From: Martinezella calliandrae
GTDB lineage: Bacteria; Pseudomonadota; Alphaproteobacteria; Rhizobiales; Rhizobiaceae
Reading direction: 5' to 3'
Assembly: GCF_030272695.1 (NCBI RefSeq)
Contig: NZ_JARFYN010000059.1
Span: 1-40,556, forward strand
Length of the DNA stretch: 40,556 bases
Within the stretch, counting starts at the first letter, position 1, and each line of letters opens with the position of its first letter. Both the position numbers and the translations under genes were made by a program. Shown piece after piece: positions 1-8,698 of this stretch. A model generated the notes under the pieces. That model was not told the origin of the DNA. It searched no databases and worked only from the letters and a program-made list of their open reading frames with translations.

Positions 1-179
1 CACTGATCCAGACCAACCCGCAACCGACATTGAATTCCCTCCTGTCAAATGCAGGAAGTGAATCATGATTTCAAACGAAACGCAACTGTAGTACTAGGAA
101 AACTCCCGATAGCGAAGCATCTGGTTTAGATAATCAACGTCGGAGAACCGCGGTCAGTTGCGTGCCTTTCCCAAACGGC

Positions 180-896
180 CTATTCGGAAAGGCCATATCC
201 CACGGATCTCACAGTACGTATAAAATCCGCTCCCCCTGCCTTCTTAAGTGCCGCGCGCAGGCGGCCTATGTGGACATCAACGGTACGAGGTCCGAGATGA
301 ACGGCTCGTGGCCACGCGGCCCTCTGCATTTCATCCCTAGAGTACACCCTTTGCGGAGCCTTCATCAGCAGGTGCAGGAGGCGGAACTCTGTTGGAGCGA
401 GATGGACTATTCTGCCGTTTCGCCGTACACGATGTTCGGCTAAATTAAGTTCGAGGTCGAGAAAGGTCAGCAATTCATCATGGCTGAGGGCGCGATCCTG
501 ATTTGAGTCGGGCCAGATCGAGCCAATACTTGCGAGTAGAGTCTCAGGCGAGAAGGGTCTGCTGATATAGTGGTTCGCTCCAGATTCAAGAATTTCATTC
601 CCACTTGTTTCGTCACCGTCAGCCGCAAGCGCGATAATCGACATTGACTGCATCCGGAGGTTCCGGCGCAGACTTGTGCAGAGAACTTTCGCCTCCACAC
701 CGGGTAGCCGTGTTTCGAGAATCAATAGGTATGGCGTCTGAATTAGCAGCCGTTTCGTCAGCGCTTCTCCAGTACTTACTCCGGCCACGGCAAGGCCCCT
801 GTTCTTGATGGCGAACTCCAAGAACCACCGAAAGCTCACGTCTGCCGCAGCAATTAATATCGTAGGACTTGGTAGCCGAGCATATCCTTTCTGCAT
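180..896 (-). CDS. ttsI: TtsI-type orphan response regulator (OmpR/PhoB family), activator of type III secretion genes
   Basis: From the start chosen here (ATG at 896, preceded by GAGAGG) this is 238 residues: a receiver domain (about 10-125) and a C-terminal winged-helix DNA-binding domain (about 140-235, with the RTVDVHIGRLR recognition region). An in-frame ATG at 953 would add 19 residues but has no visible ribosome site. The receiver has lost its phosphorylation chemistry: the acidic pair after beta-1 reads AAAD, the acceptor Asp is Glu61 (ILETRLPG), and the conserved Lys is Arg (SRPF). Rhizobial TtsI is known for a Glu at this site; it binds tts boxes and activates T3SS and effector genes, usually downstream of NodD/flavonoid. 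No T3SS gene, tts box or nod box is visible nearby. The family is clear; the gene name rests on the Glu substitution and symbiotic context. Confidence 0.8.
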   Translation of the reverse strand: MQKGYARLPSPTILIAAADVSFRWFLEFAIKNRGLAVAGVSTGEALTKRLLIQTPYLLILETRLPGVEAKVLCTSLRRNLRMQSMSIIALAADGDETSGNEILESGANHYISRPFSPETLLASIGSIWPDSNQDRALSHDELLTFLDLELNLAEHRVRRNGRIVHLAPTEFRLLHLLMKAPQRVYSRDEMQRAAWPRAVHLGPRTVDVHIGRLRAALKKAGGADFIRTVRSVGYGLSE

Positions 897-953
897 AGTT
901 TCGAACCTCTCGAAGGCGGTTTCGGCGCGCACCGTCGCTACCTTAGGTGGCAT

Positions 954-1643
954 ATTCTGGGCTTCCTCAATTCAGTGCTGAGCGTCGATCGGAGCTTCCT
1001 GACCGTGACATCCATCTTGATAAAGACTCTGCTCAATTTCGGATCATAGAATCTGTGCACGCACCGTGCCAGATGGGGGATAGTCTCTGACCTGATGTCG
1101 TTGAATTCGTGAACAAGCTCCTCGACGACGACCACATCTATTGCGAGACCGCCGAACTCTTCAACCAGCGAAAATACCTACTAAGCGAGACCGGAAGCGA
1201 CGACGCGCCCCTGCGGTTGCCTATCTGGTGCAGCAATGCAACTGAGCTCACACTATGACCGGCGGGAGTGTGGAATGCTGACAAAACAGAAAGTGGATGC
1301 GCAAGCAAATCGTCGCCAGTTGGCTCAAACATGGCCTATCGCCCGCTAGGTCTACAACAGACACTATCACTGCCCGAACTCCTCAAGTCCGACTTGCCGC
1401 AAGAGCAGTGCAGCCGATGAAACCGACCATAGATTGGGCAGCCGAACGTCGAAGGGACGCGACTCAATATCGTGGTTCAGGCGGTTTATAGATACACTTA
1501 TGAAGGGGCGCCGCAAAGACAGTGTTACAATACATACAGGTTTGGCGGTTGAATTGCCTCTGGATTTGGTACGGTTGCGGCCGGGGTTAGAGCGGGAACA
1601 CACGATGCAAACCGCCCAGATCTGACCTCGCCACAGCGATCGG
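954..1643. other. Stretch without a supported gene
   Basis: This 690-base stretch between ttsI and the transposase relic has only short overlapping ORFs in several frames (under 80 codons), none with a recognisable domain or a convincing ribosome site. I looked for a nod box upstream of ttsI, as is known in NGR234, and saw none with the AAACAATC core. It is most likely decayed sequence linked to the insertion relic at its right edge. Confidence 0.4.
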
Positions 1644-2120
1644 CTAGCGGCACGTGTTTGACCTGAGGCCCAAGTTTCCTCCTAGATTTCGGAGCGTCTT
1701 GAGGTTTGATCTGGCCTCATGCGGCCTCTTTTTCGATAGCCATTTTCGTGGCGAATTCAGTGGTGTGATATTGCCCCAGCGATGAGTGCGGGCGGTGTCT
1801 GTTGTAATCCTCTTTCCATGTGGTGATCTCGGCCCTGGCGTGTGCCAACGACGAGACTCATCGCGGAAACTCCCGTTGAAGCTTTCCACGAAGCCGTTCT
1901 GCATCGGCTGCCAAGTGCAATGTAGTGCATTCGACTCGTGTCTGGTGGCACCAACCGAGGTCGCTATCGAGATCAGCTCCGTGCCTTTGCCGGAGACAAT
2001 CGTTCGGGGGCGTCCTCGCTGTGCCATGACGTCTTGAGTGTCGGCGACCAGTGCTAGGGAATCCCGCGGGAAGTCGTCGACAGTGGCCGTCCTTTGGCCG
2101 TTCTCCTGTTCCTTCAGCAT
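1644..2120 (-). mobile_element. IS3-family transposase (orfB) C-terminal relic
   Basis: The reading frame contains recognisable pieces of an IS3-type DDE integrase core: VDDFPRDSLALVADT, then RGRPRTIVSGKGTELIS, then MQNGFVESFNGSFRDE, and a degraded C-terminal part. In active members the middle motif reads SDNGTE; here it is SGKGTE, so the second catalytic Asp is lost, and the region after the last motif slips into another frame. The upstream half of the transposase and the element's terminal inverted repeats were not found. It is a dead fragment marking a past insertion between ttsI and the MFS gene. Confidence 0.75.
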
Positions 2121-2236
2121 CCCGATGATCTGTTCGTCCGTGAAGTTCAGGGGCTCAGGTCGGTGTCAAGGTTAGCAAACGAGGCGATCGCCTCCGCTCA
2201 GTTCCGATCGAAGAGAGGCTTGGGCAGGACATCGTC

Positions 2237-3850
2237 CTATGCGCGAAAAGTGTTCCGTTCTATCTTGTGGTGGGTTTTTGGCGGGCAATCGCCTCCATGC
2301 AGTGCTTCGAGGCGCGACACAATCTCAGCGTCGGCATACGTTTGCCTTTGATTGTGGCGCACGAAATCCAGCCATGTCGCGACGTAATAGCTCTCGGTCC
2401 ATATTTGGGGCTCTTCCAAGTCGCGGAAAAGCACCCATTGGTTAGCACCATCTCGAAGTCGAGCTCTTCGCCGCAACGCCATCACGCCGAGGAACTCAGC
2501 AATATCTTCTTGACTAATGCAATAATCTACCGTCACCGAGATTGGTCCGCTTCGCGGTCGTAGGTCAAGTCGCAGCAGCGGCTCAGTGAAGTTATTGGTC
2601 GGGTCAAGATTGAGCGTCTCAAAGTCCGGTTGACGAAGGAAGACGCCGGTCAGCCCAGCGACAGCTAGCATCAGACTTCCAACTAGCAGGGCATAGGTAA
2701 CACCCTCCCTGTCGGCTAGCTCGCCCCAGAACCAGCTGCCCGCCGCCATCCCACCAGATGTGACCGTTTGGTAGACTGAAATGGTTCTTCCGACGACCCA
2801 CCGCGGCGTCGAAAGCTGAACCGCTACATTGAACAGAGATAATGCTTGTATCCAGGCTACACCAGCAAATATGAGAAGCGCACAACTCAGCCAAACGTAT
2901 TCGCTCCATGCCAGAAAAAAGCAGATGATGGCCAGCATAAAAAAGGCGCCGCGAACAACCCACTCATTGCTGAGAAATTCGCGAACGTGTCCTATGAGAA
3001 GCGCCCCGCAAATTGCTCCAAGACCGAAGAAACCAAGCATGATGCCGTAGGTTGTCGCAGTACTCCCAATCTGACCTTGGGCAATGAGAGGCAGCAGAGC
3101 AAGAATTACAATGGCGGTAAGACCAAATACGAGGCTGCGATACATCACCTTGAGAAGGTTCGGCGACAAGAGCACGTAGCGAAAGCCCGCTGATATAGCC
3201 GTGATAAGATGTTCCCGCGGGAGCGATATTTGCGTTGCTTCCGTCTTCCATCGCCAGAGCGCGATGATCAGGGCGCAATAGCAGAACACATTGAAGAGAA
3301 AAGCAAAGGCCGCACCGGCTGTTGCAACGATGATTCCGCCAATGGCCGGTCCGATGCTACGCATGAGATTGTAGCTCATGCCGTTGAGTGCGACCGCGCT
3401 CTGCAGATGCTCACGGGGGACAATGTCTCCCATCGATGAGTGCCATGACGCGTCGTGCAGCGCCCAACCGCTGCCGATCAGGAAGGTAAGGCTCAATAGC
3501 ATCCAAGGCGTCACTGCCTCCGCATAGGCGAGAAATGCCAAGCCGCCGGACACGCAGAGCATCAGCAACTGTGCTGCCAACATGGTGTGCCGACGATCAA
3601 AATTGTCCGCAAGTGATCCTGCTATGATTGAAAATATCATGACCGGTAAAGTGGTCGATGCTTGGACGAGCGCCACCATTTTATCTGACTCGGTAATGCT
3701 CGTCATCAACCACGCAGCACCTACCCCCTCAACGAGGCTGCCAAGGTTCGAAACAAGGGAACCGATCCATAGGGAACGGAACTCCCTACTCATTAGTAGA
3801 GCCGCGATGCTCTCTTCGGCATTTTTGGGAGAATTTGTCACGTGTTTCAT
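2237..3850 (-). CDS. MFS exporter (MFS_3/EntS-like) with a C-terminal soluble extension, y4xM-like
   Basis: About 537 residues counted from the Met of MKHVTNSPKN. The first 400 or so form a 12-helix major facilitator with an early GSLADNFDRR loop, the family's motif between helices 2 and 3. About 110 soluble residues follow (from RQPDFETLN onward), an arrangement known in MFS_3 proteins. The closest relative I recall is y4xM of NGR234, which sits near ttsI beside siderophore-synthetase-like genes (y4xN-P) and is thought to export a small molecule; those partners are absent here. The open frame extends upstream to 4069, but that stretch looks non-coding. No clear ribosome site precedes 3850, which fits a gene once coupled to a lost upstream partner. 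Substrate unknown. Confidence 0.8.
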   Translation of the reverse strand: MKHVTNSPKNAEESIAALLMSREFRSLWIGSLVSNLGSLVEGVGAAWLMTSITESDKMVALVQASTTLPVMIFSIIAGSLADNFDRRHTMLAAQLLMLCVSGGLAFLAYAEAVTPWMLLSLTFLIGSGWALHDASWHSSMGDIVPREHLQSAVALNGMSYNLMRSIGPAIGGIIVATAGAAFAFLFNVFCYCALIIALWRWKTEATQISLPREHLITAISAGFRYVLLSPNLLKVMYRSLVFGLTAIVILALLPLIAQGQIGSTATTYGIMLGFFGLGAICGALLIGHVREFLSNEWVVRGAFFMLAIICFFLAWSEYVWLSCALLIFAGVAWIQALSLFNVAVQLSTPRWVVGRTISVYQTVTSGGMAAGSWFWGELADREGVTYALLVGSLMLAVAGLTGVFLRQPDFETLNLDPTNNFTEPLLRLDLRPRSGPISVTVDYCISQEDIAEFLGVMALRRRARLRDGANQWVLFRDLEEPQIWTESYYVATWLDFVRHNQRQTYADAEIVSRLEALHGGDCPPKTHHKIERNTFRA

Positions 3851-4132
3851 AACAATAGCAATTTGGTGCTTTTTCTTGACGTGGTGCGAATTGTGAATGC
3901 GAGCCCCGGTGGAATGCAACAATCCGGATTGTCGAGCTTGCTCTTTACGATCGCGGGCGCCTCTTCCGCATATTACCGTGCACAAGCGACCTCTCGGCGC
4001 GGGCCGCATGCGATAATTCGCGCAGACCCAATCTTTCGCCAGGATTATATCAGTGGTGTCAGTCTTCACCGGCTTCGAACTTCGAGTGCTCGCTAGGATG
4101 CAGGGGCCGGCGCAGCTTTAATCTGTCAAGCA

Positions 4133-5146
4133 TCAGCCGTTGCGAAACGTGTCGCTGTAGCCATTGATTGCCGGCACGCCGCCAAGATGCGCGAAGAGAA
4201 CCCGCGATCCGTCTGGAAAGAAGCCTTTGCTGACGAGATCTATCATCCCTTGCATTGATTTGCCCTCGTAGACGGGATCAGTCATTATGCCTTCCAGCCG
4301 CGCGCAAAGACGGATGGCCTCCTTCGTCTGCTCGGATGGAATCCCATAACGAGGATGCGCGTAGTCCGCGAGCAATACCACATCATCGTGAGCAATTTCC
4401 TTGCCGAGTTCGACGAGCTTTGCAGTATGCTGGGCAATGTTGAGCACCTGCGACTTGGCTTGGAGGGGAGTGGCGGAAGCATCAATACCGATCACATTGC
4501 GCTGACGCCCATCCTTGGCGAACCCGACGACCATGCCGGCTTGCGTCGAGCCCGTCACCGTGCAAACCACGATATAGTCAAAGGCAAATCCAAGCTGCTT
4601 CTCTTGTGCGCGTACTTCCTCGGCAAAGCCCACATAGCCGAGGCCGCCATATTTATGGACGGATGCCCCGGCTGGGATCGCATACGGTCTGCCGCCCCTT
4701 TGCTTGACGTCGTCGAGCGCCTGTTCCCAACTGCGGCGGATACCGATATCAAAGCCCTCATCGACCAGTCGCACCTCCGCTCCCAGGATCCGGCTCAAGA
4801 GAATATTTCCGACCCGGTCGTATACAGCGTCCTCATATGGTACCCAGCTCTCCTGCACCAGAAGGCATTTCATGCCGATCTTAGCGGCGACCGCGGCGAC
4901 CATGCGTGTATGGTTGGACTGCACGCCACCAATGGAGACAAGCGTATCGGCATCGGAGGCGATCGCGTCCGGGATGATGTACTCGAGTTTGCGGAGCTTG
5001 TTGCCGCCGAACGCCAGACCCGAGTTGCAGTCCTCGCGCTTGGCATAGATCACCACCTTTCCCCCTAGATACTCGCTGAGGCGGTCAAGCTTTTCGATAG
5101 GCGTAGGGCCGAAGGTAAGGGGATATCGTTCGAATTTTTTCAGCAT
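4133..5146 (-). CDS. acdS: 1-aminocyclopropane-1-carboxylate (ACC) deaminase
   Basis: A 337-residue PLP enzyme of the tryptophan-synthase-beta fold that splits ACC, the plant ethylene precursor, into 2-oxobutyrate and ammonia. Visible features: the N-terminal FERYPLTFGPTPIEKL, the PLP lysine in GGNKLRKLEY (Lys50), the IGGVQSNHTR loop, and at the C-terminus PVYEGKSMQG (Glu294) and HLGG (Leu321). These Glu and Leu positions are the ones used to separate true deaminases from D-cysteine desulfhydrases. ATG at 5146 follows GGAGA by six bases. In Mesorhizobium, acdS is NifA-dependent and lowers ethylene in nodules. Here it lies just downstream of the nif/fdxB run on the same strand, with its own possible sigma54 site at about 5270. 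Confidence 0.93.
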   Translation of the reverse strand: MLKKFERYPLTFGPTPIEKLDRLSEYLGGKVVIYAKREDCNSGLAFGGNKLRKLEYIIPDAIASDADTLVSIGGVQSNHTRMVAAVAAKIGMKCLLVQESWVPYEDAVYDRVGNILLSRILGAEVRLVDEGFDIGIRRSWEQALDDVKQRGGRPYAIPAGASVHKYGGLGYVGFAEEVRAQEKQLGFAFDYIVVCTVTGSTQAGMVVGFAKDGRQRNVIGIDASATPLQAKSQVLNIAQHTAKLVELGKEIAHDDVVLLADYAHPRYGIPSEQTKEAIRLCARLEGIMTDPVYEGKSMQGMIDLVSKGFFPDGSRVLFAHLGGVPAINGYSDTFRNG

Positions 5147-5268
5147 TTTTTCTCCAAATGTGGCCTTAAATCCCAAGTCAGCTATGCATGACCCTTACGC
5201 TACTGAGGGCACTCTCCCGCGTTCCAAAGATCCCATTGTCCCCTCGCCTTCGTTGGTCATCGAGACGA

Positions 5269-5284
5269 CGCAATCCGCAGGCCA
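5269..5284 (-). promoter_or_regulatory. Possible sigma54 -24/-12 promoter of acdS
   Basis: On the minus strand this reads TGGCCT-GCGGA-TTGCG, keeping the GG and GC dinucleotides at the right spacing but with a C in place of the usual A at the fifth -24 position. It lies about 120 bases before the acdS start in an otherwise gene-free 363-base gap (5147-5509). I found no TGT-N10-ACA NifA site in 5285-5510, so NifA control is not shown. Confidence 0.4.
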
Positions 5285-5509
5285 GTGCTCTCCGCTTCAG
5301 CGTCAATGCGACCGAACAGCAATGAACTCTTCAGGTTGCGACACGGTGGAAGCGATCGCCGACGGCCATGTCGCGTAGTTGCTCCAATAACGTCATGCTC
5401 GATGATCAATGTCTCTTCCAAGGCGCCCGAGGCTCACAACTAATCTATTCCCCGCGCTCAAGGGCAGCAAACCGCACCATCAAGCCAAGCTGGAGGACAT
5501 CGGAGTAGT

Positions 5510-5773
5510 TCAGTCTTTCTTTTCGCAATGCCCTGGCCGATAGCGCATTTCCTCGAGATCATCAAAACGCAAGATCCGCTGGCTCCTCTTTGAAGCGCAA
5601 CTGGCGCGCCAGATCAAAAAAAGCACGCTTGCGAAATAGGCCACCTGAAGAAGGAGCCAAATATCCACCGTCGTGACCAATGCGCTGCGGATGGAATGTG
5701 AAACGAAATAAGTGCCCAGAAGGCTGGCGCACATGGCCATGTGCAGGAGGCGACAGAAGGTTGCAAAAGGCAC
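5510..5773 (-). CDS. Small membrane protein similar to ExoX/PsiA exopolysaccharide repressors
   Basis: An 87-residue protein read from GTG at 5773, with GGAGA six bases upstream. It has two hydrophobic segments (about 10-27 and 35-54) followed by a basic tail starting RASCASKR. The spacing and the segment SALVTTVDIWLLLQVAYF match the ExoX/PsiA-type small inner-membrane repressors of exopolysaccharide synthesis in rhizobia; from memory NGR234 y4xQ is of this type. It starts 15 bases after fdxB, so it is probably transcribed with the nif genes and could lower exopolysaccharide production in bacteroids. The similarity is short and read by eye, so function is probable, not proven. Confidence 0.65.
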   Translation of the reverse strand: MPFATFCRLLHMAMCASLLGTYFVSHSIRSALVTTVDIWLLLQVAYFASVLFLIWRASCASKRSQRILRFDDLEEMRYRPGHCEKKD

Positions 5774-5788
5774 GGCCGTTCTCCGGGT

Positions 5789-6118
5789 TTATACGCCAGC
5801 ACATGCAGCGAGCTTGTCAGCCGCAATATGAATCTGACAGTTCTTCGGGCAGACGCGGGCGCAGGCGCCGCAGCCGATACAGCGGCCTGCGTGGTCCACG
5901 ACCATGATCATACGATTGAGTTCATCGTCGAAGTCGTCGTCCTCGCCGTCGCAGACGCCGAAGATTTCACCCGATTCATCGACGCCATAGAGGTTCATGA
6001 CCTCGCGCGAGCAGACTTTGAAGCAGCGACCGCAGCCAATGCAAGTTTTGCCATCGATGGCAGTTAGATACTCCGGCACCCAGCTGGAGCCATCGCGCGT
6101 GACGAAAGACCCCGTCAT
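5789..6118 (-). CDS. fdxB: Nif-associated 2[4Fe-4S] ferredoxin (ferredoxin III type)
   Basis: A 109-residue soluble ferredoxin with two four-cysteine motifs: CIGCGRCFKVC (Cys26, 29, 32, 36) and CIGCGACARVCPKNC (Cys80, 83, 86, 90, with Cys94 as an extra). An acidic insert around residues 55-68 lies between them. This layout is typical of FdxB, which is encoded after nifX in many diazotrophs and is thought to supply electrons in FeMo-cofactor synthesis or to nitrogenase. Its ATG overlaps the stop of the DUF683 gene by four bases, so translation is coupled. Part of the long leftward nif operon. Confidence 0.93.
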   Translation of the reverse strand: MTGSFVTRDGSSWVPEYLTAIDGKTCIGCGRCFKVCSREVMNLYGVDESGEIFGVCDGEDDDFDDELNRMIMVVDHAGRCIGCGACARVCPKNCQIHIAADKLAACAGV

Positions 6119-6318
6119 CGTGCCTCCTCCAATGCGACAAGCTCTTTCTTTGCGGCGTCCAGCTCGGCGAAGGCGTCGAACGTTTTCTGTGCGATCGTCT
6201 TTATCTTAGGCCAGTTGACCGGGAGGTCCTCGGCAAGGTCGTGCAATTCCATTTTCGCAGTTGCTGCACGTGACTGCAGTTGGCGGACCTTCTTAAGCTG
6301 CTCCACAATGTCTGACAT
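6115..6318 (-). CDS. DUF683/CCE_0567-family small nif-associated protein
   Basis: A 67-residue protein, predicted as a two-helix coiled hairpin with Leu, Ala and Lys heptad spacing, starting MSDIVEQLKKVRQLQ. It matches in length and position the DUF683 family, which sits between the NifX-associated gene and fdxB in nif clusters of alphaproteobacteria and cyanobacteria. Homologues are described as small helical metal-binding proteins; the role is not settled. The stop overlaps fdxB's start. Separated by 24 bases from the gene before it. Confidence 0.85.
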   Translation of the reverse strand: MSDIVEQLKKVRQLQSRAATAKMELHDLAEDLPVNWPKIKTIAQKTFDAFAELDAAKKELVALEEAR

Positions 6319-6342
6319 GATCTCTTTCCTCGAAAACCGATT

Positions 6343-6831
6343 TCATGACGCCCGCGCCACGTCGGGATGAGCTTCGATGGTGGCGATCGCATCATCGACC
6401 AGTTTCGCACCGGCATCAGCCAGTTTACGAAGTGTCTCGAAGCCGAAGCGGTGCACGTCTCGAAGGGTCTTAGCCAAAAGGACCAAACGCCCTGTTGTGA
6501 GAACGAGGCGCCCGAAGCCCTCAGGGCTCATCGTCACGATCGACGATGCGAGAAGGCCTGAGCGCTCCTCGATTCCAAGTCCGACGCATGTGTAAAAGAT
6601 TTGGAGCCTCCATATCACGTCCGGATCCGGATCACCGATGATCGGCATCTCGTGGCGCTGCTCCTTCGTCACGATGAAATCGGCAAGCAGGTCAGTGTTC
6701 GATTTTCCTTCCCACGCCCCATGGGTATCCTGCGCCCTCACCAGGCGAATAAGGCATTTCATGAACGGGGTTGCCATAACGTTGCTATCACCATCGGCGA
6801 CTATGTTTTCGAAAGTGGTGGGCGAGGTCAT
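6343..6831 (-). CDS. NifX-associated nitrogen fixation protein (DUF269)
   Basis: A 162-residue protein with the N-terminal FMKCLIRLVRAQDTHGAW and DPDVIWRLQIFY segments typical of the DUF269 family that nearly always follows nifX. The product is thought to help cofactor biosynthesis; no catalytic motif is known. ATG at 6831 has AGGAGAT upstream. It starts 12 bases after nifX ends, consistent with one transcript. Confidence 0.88.
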   Translation of the reverse strand: MTSPTTFENIVADGDSNVMATPFMKCLIRLVRAQDTHGAWEGKSNTDLLADFIVTKEQRHEMPIIGDPDPDVIWRLQIFYTCVGLGIEERSGLLASSIVTMSPEGFGRLVLTTGRLVLLAKTLRDVHRFGFETLRKLADAGAKLVDDAIATIEAHPDVARAS

Positions 6832-6843
6832 CGCCGATCTCCT

Positions 6844-7341
6844 CTAATCTTCGTCGTCGAAGAAAGGTTTGGGGACGCCCATGCCGGCATCCGCCAGCAC
6901 CTTGCGCAGCCATGGCGGCGGAGCGGTTTTCAACATGGTTTGGGTACGGGTCAGTACCTCCTCGATGGAGGATGGCTGCGGCACCTTGATCGGATGAATT
7001 TTTGCCGAGACGACCTTCGCGGCAGACGGGCCGCCGATCGCCAGGCAGAACAGCAGATGACATCCCTTCAAAGCCTCGACCCTCATCGTGATGCGATCGC
7101 CGCCGTTGTTCGTGTGCCGACCGCTTTCGTCGGTTACTTCACCAAAATCGACAGCTTCGACGATTTCCCAACCAGCCGGCGTGACATCGTAGACTGCAAA
7201 AAGCTTGGCAGACCCGAAATGGGCATTCAGCCTCTTCAGGTCTTGTGTCGCGATCGCGACGCGCAACACTCCCTTCGGGCACTTTGGGACAGGTGCCGGT
7301 CCCTCGTCAGTGACGAGTGAAAGACGTCGCACAGCGGTCAT
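6844..7341 (-). CDS. nifX: NifX, FeMo-cofactor precursor carrier
   Basis: The product is 165 residues from the start MTAVRRLSLV, which has GGAGG six bases upstream; a longer frame to 7503 is nifN sequence read in another register. The core LRVAIATQDLKRLNAHFGSA begins the dinitrogenase iron-molybdenum cofactor-binding fold, and GCHLLFCLAIGGPSAAKVV continues it. NifX holds NifB-co and related precursors during FeMo-co assembly on NifEN. Its first 35 bases overlap the end of nifN. Length and both conserved blocks are normal for the family. Confidence 0.93.
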   Translation of the reverse strand: MTAVRRLSLVTDEGPAPVPKCPKGVLRVAIATQDLKRLNAHFGSAKLFAVYDVTPAGWEIVEAVDFGEVTDESGRHTNNGGDRITMRVEALKGCHLLFCLAIGGPSAAKVVSAKIHPIKVPQPSSIEEVLTRTQTMLKTAPPPWLRKVLADAGMGVPKPFFDDED

Positions 7342-8698
7342 TCTTTGCCTCCATGTCTTGCAAGGGATTGAGCGCTTCAGGGCTCGGCTGGCGGCAGTTC
7401 GACTGGAAAATGTTGGCGGCCTCGAACAGGAAGTTCCGGGCCCCCTCATAGAGAATGGTTTTCTTATGCTGGCTGCCCAGGCGGTCGAAGATCGGAAAGC
7501 CAACCCTCATCAGCGGCATGCCTAGCCGCTCGGCTGCCTGACGGCCATGGGAATGGGTTACAATCAAGTCACCGCCTGCGTGACGCGTCATGGACTCGAG
7601 ATCGGAAAGATCGCCGACTTGCACCGCGTCTGCCGGCACCTTCTGCAGGATACAGCTGGTGCCGGTGGTCGTCACCGCGGCGACTATTTCAGCGCCCATA
7701 CCCTTGAAGAATGTCGCAAGTTGAAAGAGATGATCTGGCTCTGCGGCTATCGCGATCCGCTTGCCGCCGAAATGAAAATGGCCGTCGAGTAGCGCGTCCT
7801 GCAACTGCGCGCGGCGCCGGCGCACAGCGGCCGGTATAGGATTGCCGGCGATCATCGCCAACATGGTCATGAAACGATCGATCGCCTTCATGCCGACAAG
7901 CTGCTCGAAGAGAACATAAGGCACGCCGGTCTTGGCCTGCAGCGCAGCGGCGGGCCCGCGCATATGCTCGCCGATCGCGACCGCCTGGAAGCAGGTGCCG
8001 AGTTCCCGGATTTCCTCGACCTTCGTGCCGCCATAGGTGGTCGGCACCCAACGGTCGTCGGGAACCGTGCCGTCGAGCGAGCGAGAGATGTCCGGCAGGA
8101 TCACCGGTTTGAGACCGAAGCTTTCGACCGTTTCGCGCAGATGCTCAATATCGGCGACCGTCAAGTGCCAACCGGGAAGGATCGCAATCTTCTTCAAATC
8201 GCGGGACCGCCCGCCTGGGGTCGTGATGCCTTCGATCATGGAGGTGACGGCCTTGGCCCAGCCTTCCTCAATTGCACCATCGAAATCCGGTGTGCTCGCT
8301 AGCACGACCTCGGTACCTGCTAGCTCTTCGGCACGCTCCGACTTGATATTGGCAAGATCGCCCTCGAAATTCTCGCCGCGGGTTTCCACCAGCGCCGTCG
8401 TGCAGATCCCGATCAGCTTCGGCTTTGCCCGTGTTTTAAGATTAAGGAGCGCCTCCTCAAGATTGCCGGCGCCGCCGAGGATCGTCGCCACTGCGTCCAT
8501 CGCCGTTGTCTGCAGCGGAATGGCCTCCTTGAAATGGCGCACGAAGAGCACGAGCGCGAAGCTGGTGCAGCCTTGGCTGCCGTGGAACAACGGTATGGCG
8601 CCTTCGACGCCAAGATAGGCCAAAGCGGCACCCAGCGGCTGCGACGACTTCAGCGGGTTGACCGCCGCCGACTTGGTCTGCGGGAGAGTGCATGCCAT
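7307..8698 (-). CDS. nifN: NifN, beta-type subunit of the FeMo-cofactor scaffold NifEN
   Basis: A 463-residue paralogue of NifK. The N-terminal NPLKSSQPLGAALAYLG and LFHGSQGCTSFALVLFVRHF blocks carry the cluster-ligand region; the C-terminal half has THSHGRQAAERLG and VGFPIFDRLG, characteristic of NifN. With NifE it forms the alpha2-beta2 scaffold on which NifB-co is matured to FeMo-co. The stop of nifE and the start of nifN share one base (TGATG), so the two subunits are translationally coupled. No damage seen. Confidence 0.95.
   Translation of the reverse strand: MACTLPQTKSAAVNPLKSSQPLGAALAYLGVEGAIPLFHGSQGCTSFALVLFVRHFKEAIPLQTTAMDAVATILGGAGNLEEALLNLKTRAKPKLIGICTTALVETRGENFEGDLANIKSERAEELAGTEVVLASTPDFDGAIEEGWAKAVTSMIEGITTPGGRSRDLKKIAILPGWHLTVADIEHLRETVESFGLKPVILPDISRSLDGTVPDDRWVPTTYGGTKVEEIRELGTCFQAVAIGEHMRGPAAALQAKTGVPYVLFEQLVGMKAIDRFMTMLAMIAGNPIPAAVRRRRAQLQDALLDGHFHFGGKRIAIAAEPDHLFQLATFFKGMGAEIVAAVTTTGTSCILQKVPADAVQVGDLSDLESMTRHAGGDLIVTHSHGRQAAERLGMPLMRVGFPIFDRLGSQHKKTILYEGARNFLFEAANIFQSNCRQPSPEALNPLQDMEAKNDRCATSFTRH

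Noticed and set aside
954..1640. Search for a nod box driving ttsI
   Set aside because: Expected from the NGR234 arrangement, but no AAACAATC core or ATCCA-GATG spacing is present.
4355..5068. Plus-strand frame of 237 codons opposite acdS
   Set aside because: Antisense shadow of a clear ACC deaminase gene.
5285..5510. NifA site upstream of acdS
   Set aside because: Every TGT and ACA in the gap was paired at ten-base spacing and none matched.
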